Shown here: piece after piece, positions 8,465 through 16,870 of the stretch
Position numbering within the stretch: position 1 is the first letter of the stretch
Layout of the letters: each line of letters opens with the position of its first letter
Assembly: GCA_001600495.1 (NCBI GenBank)
Contig: BCKE01000039.1
Coordinates: 254,272 to 318,271, forward strand
Source: Pilasporangium apinafurcum
Lineage: Eukaryota; Oomycota; Peronosporomycetes; Pythiales; Pythiaceae
Reading direction: 5' to 3'
DNA: 64,000 nt
Made by a program: the position numbers and the translations under genes
Notes under the pieces: generated by a model
Seen by the model: the letters and a program-made list of their open reading frames with translations, nothing else
Databases searched by the model: none
Told to the model about the DNA's origin: nothing

Positions 8465-10297
8465 ATGCAGTCGCTTTGCAAAGAAGGCTCATCTAGTATG
8501 ACCTACTCTCAGCATACATCGCCTCGGTCTTCTTCGCCTCGCATCAAACTCATGTTGCTCTTTATCGGCACTGGCATCTACTCCATCAGTTTCATTATCT
8601 GGTGTCTGTCCACTCACGGGCTCATGACTATGCCACAATTTCTACCTGTCGATTACTCTGAGCGCCTCGAGAGGATGTTTGCCATGGTCGGTGGTTATGA
8701 TGATAGCAACGACAAGAAGAAGGATTCAAACACAGGACTGACTATCAATGGTCTGAAATGTATTGGCTGGCGGCGCACTGCGAGTTGCGATCCTGATGGC
8801 AAAGTACTTTCAAACCGCTCATGTGGACTTGCTATTCGTGGTGGTCAATCAGGTTATTGTTTGCTACAGAATGTCACGTCAGGTGAAGAGATGAAGGTCA
8901 TGCGCTCTGGGTGCTTGAGTGTCCGGGCGAACATCATGTTTACATGCAACCAAGCAATGGATTTCGTACAGTTCGCGAATGAGACCAATACAATTATCGT
9001 TAACGCCACCAAGAGCCAGCATGAACACGAACAAATATCGACCGATGCCATAACAAAAGTGCGGCAGAACAATACAGAGTCAGCTATCAAAGCTGTACCC
9101 GCTGAGACAAACTCCATCACCAATATGAATGCGACCGACGGCATCGTCATGGTCGTCTATCCGAAGCTGCTGGTGAGTGCATATGCCACGATTCGAGTCT
9201 TAAGGTCGCTCAACTGCTCGCTGCCAATTGAGTTATGGTACTTGGAGTCTGAGATGGGTGGTACAAAAGCAGATATCACTCAGCTTCCCGTGCTAGCAAC
9301 GCTATTAGAAGATTTTGGACCCATTTCTTTGCATGGAATCGCTAACAATGCAGTCACTGGCTTCAACTCGAAAGTTTATGCAATTGCGCACACAAAATTT
9401 ACCAACGTGCTGTTCTTGGATGCTGATAACGTTCCAGTGAAGAACCCGACGTATCTCTTCCAATCGCGAGCTTTTCTGGAGAACGGCGCGCTGTTTTGGC
9501 CCGATTTCTGGCACACAGAGCATACCATCTTCAATATACACAACCAATCGCTGATTTGGGAGCTACTGGATTTCCCGTACGTTGACATGTTTGAACAGGA
9601 AAGCGGACAGTTACTGATCAACAAGGCAAAGAGCCAAGTCGCATTGAAAGTTTTGCAACATTTCGCATTCCACCGTCCAAGTATCTTTGACCGTTTGAAG
9701 CTTGTACATGGTGATAAGGACCTCTTCCGGCTAGCATGGCTCAAGACCAACACCAGTTTCCATATGATTCAGAACCCACCGGGAGTAGCAGGCACAATGC
9801 AGCGATTTAAGTTTTGTGGCATGACAATGGTGCAATATGATCCATATGGTGAAATTATTTTCCTGCACCGCAATGCCAAGAAGCTTCATGGTGGATTGGA
9901 AGCAAAACCCGGCGCAAAGCATGAAATTGGAGAGGATACAATCATCTGGACGCACTTACAGACGTTTCAGTACGAGAAAAACCCACACCTACCCAACAAT
10001 GAGAAGTTGGATTACGCGATGGTCAAGCAGAAATACAAAATCCAGATCTATAATGGCGCACCACAATTCGATGCGTCACAATGGTGCTACGGCCAAAAAG
10101 TACAGTTCCTTCCTCGGTATAAGGTGACGAAGTGGGGAGAAACACCGTTCCCGATGATCGAATCGGAATTGTTGGAGTACGCCAGCCAAGCAGCGGCATT
10201 GTTCCCTAATGAGACGACGACGATAGCAGCGGATGCTAAGCAAAAATTGGTAGCGATGGCGGAAATGGGTGTTGGCAACCTTCGAAAAGAAGTGTGA
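8465..10297 (+). CDS. GT71/Mannosyl_trans3-like Golgi glycosyltransferase, copy A1
   Basis: 610 residues from the ATG chosen because the Inr-like element lies just upstream. The N-terminus is a type II signal anchor (about residues 28-48, LMLLFIGTGIYSISFIIW), giving a short cytosolic tail and a lumenal enzyme. A cysteine-rich module follows (about 98-165: CIGWRRTASCD, then SGYC). The catalytic domain starts at GIVMVVYPKLLVSAYATIRVL (about 220). It has the metal- and sugar-nucleotide-binding FLDADN (317-322), then WPDFW, FEQESGQLLIN, HGDKDLFRLAW and FCGMTMVQYDP...FLHRN. This order matches the fungal MNN1-type alpha-mannosyltransferase family (GT71, PF11051). It likely adds mannose to glycoproteins or wall polymers in the Golgi; exact donor and acceptor are unknown. 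It is the parent-type sequence for the rearranged pseudogene at 22.1-23.1 kb. Confidence 0.8.
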   Translation: MQSLCKEGSSSMTYSQHTSPRSSSPRIKLMLLFIGTGIYSISFIIWCLSTHGLMTMPQFLPVDYSERLERMFAMVGGYDDSNDKKKDSNTGLTINGLKCIGWRRTASCDPDGKVLSNRSCGLAIRGGQSGYCLLQNVTSGEEMKVMRSGCLSVRANIMFTCNQAMDFVQFANETNTIIVNATKSQHEHEQISTDAITKVRQNNTESAIKAVPAETNSITNMNATDGIVMVVYPKLLVSAYATIRVLRSLNCSLPIELWYLESEMGGTKADITQLPVLATLLEDFGPISLHGIANNAVTGFNSKVYAIAHTKFTNVLFLDADNVPVKNPTYLFQSRAFLENGALFWPDFWHTEHTIFNIHNQSLIWELLDFPYVDMFEQESGQLLINKAKSQVALKVLQHFAFHRPSIFDRLKLVHGDKDLFRLAWLKTNTSFHMIQNPPGVAGTMQRFKFCGMTMVQYDPYGEIIFLHRNAKKLHGGLEAKPGAKHEIGEDTIIWTHLQTFQYEKNPHLPNNEKLDYAMVKQKYKIQIYNGAPQFDASQWCYGQKVQFLPRYKVTKWGETPFPMIESELLEYASQAAALFPNETTTIAADAKQKLVAMAEMGVGNLRKEV

Positions 10298-10486
10298 GGT
10301 TGTTTCTACACTGCTACAGGCTCTAGTATTTAAGAAAGAAGGTGTGACTTGTGTTAGACATGTAGATATGACTTATTATTTAATGCATAGCAAATGTACA
10401 CAGAATGTTTTAGTTTTTGGTGAGAAGCACAATGCAAAAAAACCCAAAAATGTAGCCATTTTAAACGTTAGCATCATTAACTGATA
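10298..10486. other. 3' flank of A1 up to the transposon insertion site
   Basis: AT-rich downstream sequence with no gene, ending in the TA dinucleotide (10485-10486) into which the Tc1/mariner element inserted. Confidence 0.5.
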
Positions 10487-11758
10487 CAGTGCGCGCCATA
10501 AATAACTGGACACGAAAAAAAACGTTATTTTCTGGAATAACGTTTTGAATTCTAAAACTTAGAGGCTGAAACTTGGTATATATATAATATAAAATGCTTG
10601 AATACTGGTGACAAACTTTGAAACACTAACTCACAATATTCACGGCACTAGAGCAATATATAAATTTAGAGAGTGCGCCATAAGTGTATGGACATTTTAA
10701 GAATTGCNNNNNNNNNNNNNNNNNNNNNNNNNNNNNNNNNNNNNNNNNNNNNNNNNNNNNNNNNNNNNNNNNNNNNNNNNNNNNNNNNNNNNNNNNNNNN
10801 NNNNNNNNNNNNNNNNNNNNNNNNNNNNNNNNNNNNNNNNNNNNNNNNNNNNNNNNNNNNNNNNNNNNNNNNNNNNNNNNNNNNNNNNNNNNNNNNNNNN
10901 NNNNNNNNNNNNNNNNNNNNNNNNNNNNNNNNNNNNNNNNNNNNNNNNNNNNNNNNNNNNNNNNNNNNNNNNNNNNNNNNNNNNNNNNNNNNNNNNNNNN
11001 NNNNNNNNNNNNNNNNNNNNNNNNNNNNNNNNNNNNNNNNNNNNNNNNNNNNNNNNNNNNNNNNNNNNNNNNNNNNNNNNNNNNNNNNNNNNNNNNNNNN
11101 NNNNNNNNNNNNNNNNNNNNNNNNNNNNNNNNNNNNNNNNNNNNNNNNNNNNNNNNNNNNNNNNNNNNNNNNNNNNNNNNNNNNNNNNNNNNNNNNNNNN
11201 NNNNNNNNNNNNNNNNNNNNNNNNNNNNNNNNNNNNNNNNNNNNNNNNNNNNNNNNNNNNNNNNNNNNNNNNNNNNNNNNNNNNNNNNNNNNNNNNNNNN
11301 NNNNNNNNNNNNNNNNNNNNNNNNNNNNNNNNNNNNNNNNNNNNNNNNNNNNNNNNNNNNNNNNNNNNNNNNNNNNNNNNNNNNNNNNNNNNNNNNNNNN
11401 NNNNNNNNNNNNNNNNNNNNNNNNNNNNNNNNNNNNNNNNNNNNNNNNNNNNNNNNNNNNNNNNNNNNNNNNNNNNNTTGATACGTATAATGAAGCTCAT
11501 TTTATCACCAGAATGTTCTTGTGGTCCTCGAAAAGCAGCAATTCTTAAAATGTCCATACACTTATGGCGCACTCTCTAAATTTATATATTGCTCTAGTGC
11601 CGTGAATATTGTGAGTTAGTGTTTCAAAGTTTGTCACCAGTATTCAAGCATTTTATATTATATATATACCAAGTTTCAGCCTCTAAGTTTTAGAATTCAA
11701 AACGTTATTCCAGAAAATAACGTTTTTTTTCGTGTCCAGTTATTTATGGCGCACACTT
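10487..11758. mobile_element. Tc1/mariner-type element with IR/DR ends, centre unsequenced
   Basis: Two near-identical inverted arms of about 220 bases (10487-10707 and about 11536-11758) face each other. The ends read CAGTGCGCGCCATAAATAAC and, in reverse complement, AAGTGTGCGCCATAAATAAC. Both are flanked by TA (10485-10486 and 11759-11760), the target duplication of this superfamily. Inside each arm the start motif recurs in direct orientation about 185 bases in (gtgcgccataagtgtatgga), so each arm carries an outer and an inner copy, like the IR/DR layout of some Tc1-like elements. The middle is an assembly gap, so a transposase cannot be checked. The visible 58 bases between the gap and the right arm carry no recognisable domain. 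Confidence 0.85.
10708..11477. other. Assembly gap (770 N)
   Basis: A run of N fills the centre of the mariner-type element. The long identical arms are the likely reason the assembly failed here. The gap length may be an estimate. Confidence 0.99.
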
Positions 11759-11872
11759 TATTGATGCCGTTTGTTACAGTTATTTTGACTATTTTCGACA
11801 TGTCAAATATGTCCAAAATTGCGCGTTTTTGGTAAATTTTGGACACTTAGTTGGTTTTGGCCGACAACTAAA

Positions 11873-13276
11873 ATGACGGGCAGAACACACATGAGTAGTA
11901 CTGGCGGGAAGCGCTGGTTGCCTCTGGCGCTGCCGTTGCTGCTAATGCTGCTGTTCACCACTACTATCACTTTAGCTAGTGGGCAGCAGTGCAATCACTA
12001 TACGAAGGACGCATTCCTGGATCGACTGGAACGACATCTCAGTGCGTTTTGGTGATTTTATGTTGGCTGACAATTATGGTGTTGATGATGATGTGGATAG
12101 TCACTGACGTATGGAGTTGGTTGACTATTTTGACAGCGTTTTGCCTGGGCGATGATGTAGCATTGCATAACGCTGCATGGGAGCAGCTCAACGACCGCTT
12201 CACCGCTAATGAGTACGTCTTCTTTTCAATGACCATCCCTAATTGCCTGATGCCGTCATGGTAAATTATGTCCTTTGTCTATGTCTGACCCATCAGATTC
12301 GACCGTCAACACCCACTGGCATTGATGCTCTTCTCCAACTCCACACAGGTACAATATAATTGCTTTTCTACTGTCAATAGCAACTACTCACTAGCTCATA
12401 GCCCTCAACAACTGCTGCTATTTTCTCTTCTGACGTTTGTAGCTCTTGACGACCATCGCCTCAGCAATCACAACGGCGCTCTTTGGCACTAATCCTTCGT
12501 CTCATGTGCATCAAGTACTGGATTTCCAGCAGCTTCTCCCAGAAGAACCCTCTTATTCCACCAACCATGACGTCAAGCAGACCATCCGTGCAGCACTGGG
12601 CAGTTCTTTGCGTGCTTGCCCACAACGGACAGTTTTTATTATGGAGAATGTCCAAGTCGTACAGGATGCAACGCTACCCGTGCTGGATGTGTTTCTGGAC
12701 CCACTGAACGGCAAACGCGCGCAATTTCAAGAGCATATCGACGGCGCGGCTAGTACGCTCTTGGACTGTTCGCATTCGATTTTTCTGTTTATGTTCCATA
12801 CAACGATGCCATTCACGGTCGACTCGCCTTCTTCCTGGCGAGAGTTTCTCATGGACAAATGGACACGACGCGATGGCGGGATGCTAGAAGAGTTTACGCC
12901 TCAAGCACTCGTGGGAAGATTGACAGATGGCTTGGCATTCTTCTTGTCACCTTCGAATGATGCTCCCAACGGCAATGCGCAAGAAACAAGGAAAGAACAA
13001 TCAGCACAATGGCAAGAAATGTGTCGGCTCAATACCAACTCAGCGGTAGACGAAGGTGCAATCCATGGAGATGACATGAATTTGCCGGTGAATACGTCGC
13101 AATTGACTAAAATTTTCATGGGGTTCCTCTTTGTGCTGGCAATACTGAATCGTACGAAGGATTGGAACCAACAAACGGCAATGAAACATCAAGAACGTGG
13201 TCGGATCCGAAAACACAAAAGCAAACGGAAAAACACACGAGACGATAAAAGACGACGAAGAAGGAAACATCCATAA
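11873..13276 (+). CDS. Torsin/LAP1-like ER-lumenal AAA-fold protein, four exons
   Basis: Proposed exons: 11873-12041, 12137-12212, 12297-12348 and 12443-13276, about 376 residues. The first intron could also end at 12100. Exon 1 gives a signal peptide (LPLALPLLLMLLFTTTITLASG). The joined exons read FDRQHPLALMLFSNSTQLLTTIASAITTALFG, the place where torsins have the ATP-binding P-loop; here GxxGxGKT is absent. Later, ACPQRTVFIMENVQVV sits where torsins have CPRxxFIFDE, again without the DE pair. A membrane span near the C-terminus (LTKIFMGFLFVLAI) and a very basic cytosolic tail follow. An AAA fold that cannot bind nucleotide, in the ER or nuclear-envelope lumen, is what LAP1/LULL1 torsin activators look like, but those have the opposite topology. 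Splice frames agree at all three joins. The family call is tentative. Confidence 0.55.
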
Positions 13277-13621
13277 CATGTATACAAAATAAAGCATTTT
13301 TATGTTTTGATTTCTCTCTCTGCGTTGCGATTTTTGCTGGACTTCAGAAGAGCGGTATGCTTGGTGTGATCAACAACTGGGATTAGAGTACTGACCGCCA
13401 GCGATTACTTTGTAACTCATGTGATATTCCATTTGTGGTACTATGTGCTAGACATTGCACCTATAATTTCGATTAGCAAACGCAGGGACAGACAAAATTT
13501 GTCGCCGACGTATTCAATGCTGTTGTCTATCGGGATGCTGGCATTATGTCTAGATTAGTCACATTGACAGTCCTAACTCATCTTGTCCTCACTCTTTCTC
13601 TTTAGCTATCCTTTGCACATC
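13277..13621. other. Intergenic, nothing recognised
   Basis: No gene or repeat seen. It separates the torsin-like gene from a glycosyltransferase pseudogene on the same strand. Confidence 0.4.
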
Positions 13622-14159
13622 ATGGCTTCGCCTTCGTCATCATCACCAAGGACGACGCCATCCCATCCGTCACTTTCTCCCTACTAACACATGATAAGAC
13701 GTAAAAGCTTGCACCGCTTGAAGCTTCTGGTAATTTGCGTCGGTGGTCTGCTCTGCATTCTCGTGATGATGTTCTGGTGGACGGATCTGTGCGACTATTG
13801 GGTATTGAACAATTTCCATAGGTTGCAAACCGAAGACGACATATAATCGCATGCAGTAACGTCTTTCAGTTGTCACACCTGACCGTGTGTGGATACAATT
13901 GCAGACGTTTGAGAGTGATCCAGCAATCAAAGAAAATGACTCAATGAAACAGTTTGAGTTCATTAAAGAGCATTATCGCCCAGGGATTTATGGAGGAGGG
14001 AGGCGTTTTCCTCGCNCTGGGATGTGTTATGGTGATTACTATATGAAATCCAAGCACTTCACATTGACTGAGTGGGCAAAGACACCTTTCGGTTCGTTAG
14101 AGGACACGTTGCTAATTTATGCCTCCGACGTAGCTCCTCTTGGCAAATCTAACATATAA
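13622..14159 (+). pseudogene. GT71-like glycosyltransferase pseudogene, N- and C-terminal ends only
   Basis: An ATG at 13622 opens MASPSSSSPRTTPSHPSLSP, then a TAA at about 13685. The same frame resumes with a signal anchor (LKLLVICVGGLLCILVMMFWW) and LQTEDDI, similar to VWWG...LQSEDEVQ of the gene at 14524-16209, then stops. The catalytic middle is missing. From 13881 the sequence jumps to the C-terminal end of the family (QTFESDPAIKENDSM onward, through FRPGIYGG-like and MCYGDYYM), ending in a divergent tail. The 233-base C-terminal block is an exact inverted copy of the neighbouring gene. The whole is either a true deletion pseudogene or partly an assembly product. Confidence 0.75.
13881..14113 (+). 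repeat. Inverted duplication arm 1 (233 bp)
   Basis: Identical by eye, in reverse complement, to 14597-14829. The single ambiguous base at 14016 sits 135 bases from the outer end and is mirrored exactly by the one at 14694. Flanks differ: after 'gttgct' this copy continues 'aatttatgcc' while the gene continues into its own terminal codons. Confidence 0.9.
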
Positions 14160-14523
14160 ATACAACTTAATACCCTAGAAACCAAAAGATCATGCACCCA
14201 ACTCGTTAAGAGCGAGAACAGAGACAAGTTCAGGCTCAAACGAATACGATGTGGTAGTAGTAAATGTATTGGGATTGCGATCTTTGGCAAGGTCTTGGTG
14301 GTCTAGCTTTCTATGCAGATAATCCAATCTTTCTTACCATCAGCCAAGTGTCATGTTCATGCGAAATAAATCACAATTTAATTAAAAGTAAATTAACATA
14401 TTTTTTTTAGGCTCCCTCGCCATAGCGGATAAGCTATCATACACTTGTATTTTCACGAGATTCTATCCGACTTTCACATAAAACCTGCCGACTAACTTGA
14501 ATAGCGCAACTTCTTGCTCTCGT
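14160..14523. other. Intergenic between convergent family members
   Basis: AT-rich, 364 bases, no gene seen. A run of eight T at about 14401-14408 is the only notable feature. Confidence 0.4.
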
Positions 14524-16209
14524 CTACTTTTTATCTGATTTCTTGGTTTTGCCAGCAGCATCCAAAGTTTTAGCAATAGCTTCGCTAGCAAAATCCAGCA
14601 ACGTGTCCTCTAACGAACCGAAAGGTGTCTTTGCCCACTCAGTCAATGTGAAGTGCTTGGATTTCATATAGTAATCACCATAACACATCCCAGNGCGAGG
14701 AAAACGCCTCCCTCCTCCATAAATCCCTGGGCGATAATGCTCTTTAATGAACTCAAACTGTTTCATTGAGTCATTTTCTTTGATTGCTGGATCACTCTCA
14801 AACGTCTGCAATTGTATCCACACACGGTCTTGATTACGGTCTTCTTTTCCCGTGAGCTTCATGGCGTTACGATGCAGGAATAAAATTTCACCCTTTGGAT
14901 CGAACTGCACCATCGTAATCCCACAGAATTCGTTTCTTTTCTTCATGCCTAATATACCTGCCGGATAATTGATCATATGGAAGCTTGTATTGGTCTTAAG
15001 CCATGCCAATCGATATAAATCCTTGTCTCCATGCGCCAACTTCAAAGTCTCAAAATGATTCGGCTCGTGATAGGCAAAGAATTCTAGCACATCCAAAGCA
15101 GCCTTGCTTTTGCGAGTATTGATCAGCAACTGGCCACTTTCTTGTTCAAACATGTCGATAAAATCCATTCCCACTAATTGCCACAAAAGTGATTGCTCAT
15201 GGATATTGAAAATCGTATTCTTGGAGTGCCAGAAATCAGGCCAAAAAATCGCACCATTTTCTTGAAACTCTGGTAAATTAAACAAATACGTTGGATCTCG
15301 CACAGGAACATTATCAGCATCAAGAAATAGCACGTTCGTGAGTTTCGTGTGGGCCGTCGCATAAACTTTGGTATTGAACCGTTGGATGGATTTCTTTGCA
15401 ATTGGATGGAGTGACACTGGACCATACTCCTCCAGCAGCGACTTCAGCAATGGGGCGTGTTTCACCATCGGATCAGCTCCCATTTCATTCTCTAAGAACC
15501 AGAGCTCAACAGGCAATTGACAGCCATATGAGCGCAATAACCGGATTGATGTGTGCACACTAACGAGCAATTTCGGGTACATGACCATCAAAATGCCGTT
15601 CTTGACTGTGCTGTTGGCTTCGTTTGCAACTACTTCCAGCTGCTGCCGTTGCTGCTTTTCGATGGCGTTTGCAGTGACCTGGTTCGCTTCGGCTGTAAAC
15701 TTCGCAAAATTCACCGCCTGGTTGCACTTGAATGTTACTTTTTTGTCGATACTTGAGCAGTTGAGCTCCACCATCCGCACTTCTTGGCCTGTCCGTTCAT
15801 CCACCATGGCACAATATCCCGATGATCCACCTTGTACCGACTGATCACACGCACGGTCGTTCTCTGGTTCACGCTTGCCATTCGAATCGCATCCACCAGT
15901 CTGCCGCCAGCCGAGACACTTGAGATGAGGCAATGAAAATTGCTCATTTGGGTCATGAGATCGTCGGATTCGGTAGTTAAACTGCACGGCTGTTGGTGTC
16001 TGCACTTCGTCTTCGCTTTGCAAAGGTCCGAAGCTGTCCTTAAATGTCCAGTGGTCACGCATGCACCCCCACCAGACCATTAGACAGATACCATAGAGCA
16101 CGACGCTTACATACAGCCCTGTCGATTTTACTCGACACCCAGTACCACTTCCACGTCTTGGAGAGGATTGAGATTGTTTCGGTTGGATCGTGAAAGAGGT
16201 TGGGTGCAT
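14524..16209 (-). CDS. GT71/Mannosyl_trans3-like glycosyltransferase, copy A2
   Basis: 561 residues from an ATG at 16209. The layout is a short basic tail, a signal anchor (about 30-50: YVSVVLYGICLMVWW), a cysteine-rich module (CLGWRQTGGCD...SGYC...NCSS...FKC), then the catalytic domain from ILMVMYPKLLVSVHTSIRLL. FLDADN is at 295-300, followed by WPDFWHSKNTIFNIH, FEQESGQLLIN, HGDKDLYRLAW and FCGITMVQFDP...FLHRN. It is closest to A1 in the loops and, like A1, lacks the coiled-coil stem of the 23-30 kb copies. One base (14694) is undetermined, giving one unknown residue near MCYGDYYM. Its last 230 bases are duplicated in inverse orientation at 13881-14113. Confidence 0.8.
   Translation of the reverse strand: MHPTSFTIQPKQSQSSPRRGSGTGCRVKSTGLYVSVVLYGICLMVWWGCMRDHWTFKDSFGPLQSEDEVQTPTAVQFNYRIRRSHDPNEQFSLPHLKCLGWRQTGGCDSNGKREPENDRACDQSVQGGSSGYCAMVDERTGQEVRMVELNCSSIDKKVTFKCNQAVNFAKFTAEANQVTANAIEKQQRQQLEVVANEANSTVKNGILMVMYPKLLVSVHTSIRLLRSYGCQLPVELWFLENEMGADPMVKHAPLLKSLLEEYGPVSLHPIAKKSIQRFNTKVYATAHTKLTNVLFLDADNVPVRDPTYLFNLPEFQENGAIFWPDFWHSKNTIFNIHEQSLLWQLVGMDFIDMFEQESGQLLINTRKSKAALDVLEFFAYHEPNHFETLKLAHGDKDLYRLAWLKTNTSFHMINYPAGILGMKKRNEFCGITMVQFDPKGEILFLHRNAMKLTGKEDRNQDRVWIQLQTFESDPAIKENDSMKQFEFIKEHYRPGIYGGGRRFPRXGMCYGDYYMKSKHFTLTEWAKTPFGSLEDTLLDFASEAIAKTLDAAGKTKKSDKK
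14597..14829 (-). repeat. Inverted duplication arm 2 (233 bp)
   Basis: Lies inside the C-terminal coding part of copy A2 and matches 13881-14113 in reverse complement, including the N at 14694. Confidence 0.9.
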
Positions 16210-16870
16210 TTTTGTAGAAAAAGTAGTTGGAAATTGACACGGGAAACCGCTGGAAGAGGTCTATATCATTTGTCGCACACGGAGAAGGAATGTGTCAATC
16301 AATCCCTCTGTGCTCGGTGCATGTCCACACTGATATTGATAGTGGCTGATTTAGAGCTGAGCGAGGCGCATGGGTGAACTGTCCAACAGGTCTATACCCA
16401 TGCTCCAAATTCTGAAACTCGCTTGCCTTATTAAAACCTTTTGGTCTCGACACTTTTCTTATCCATTTTATTCAAATTTTGTATACATTTCCTTTGAAAT
16501 GAGGTTTTTTAATAGTGGCAAGCGATGTTTAAATTTTAGCAAAATAAAGGATTTTGTTGTACCTTTGTAAATATTTTTATGCCAGCTGTCGACTTATCAG
16601 ATCATTTTTCCGTGGCTCAGAAACAGTATCTGTTAGCAAATTTCACTCGCAAGAGTTGCACTTAAGTTGCTGAAAATGTCGACTTAGTAGTCTAGCATTA
16701 AAAAAAGGTTATGTCCACAACCTTTGACCAAATGTATCCATTCGATATCCAAGGGGTACGCTAAAATAGACGCAATGTATAACCACCGAATGGCATTGAA
16801 CAAACTCCGTTAGAATAACAAAGTAGTAATGTACTGACTGCTCTTTGATTGGAGTCAGTGGATCGCTTCA
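16210..16870. other. Intergenic between A2 and B1
   Basis: 661 bases with no convincing gene. It should hold the promoter of A2 at its left end and the 3' end of B1 at its right end. The ORFs at 16168-16570 look random. Confidence 0.45.

Noticed and set aside
8465-10297. Assignment of the glycosyltransferases to GT8 (glycogenin-like)
   Set aside because: The FLDADN motif fits both, but WPDFW, ESGQ and the FLHRN ending fit the MNN1/Mannosyl_trans3 (GT71) pattern better.
10673-11579. Long ORFs across the N run
   Set aside because: They consist almost entirely of undetermined residues and are artefacts of the gap.
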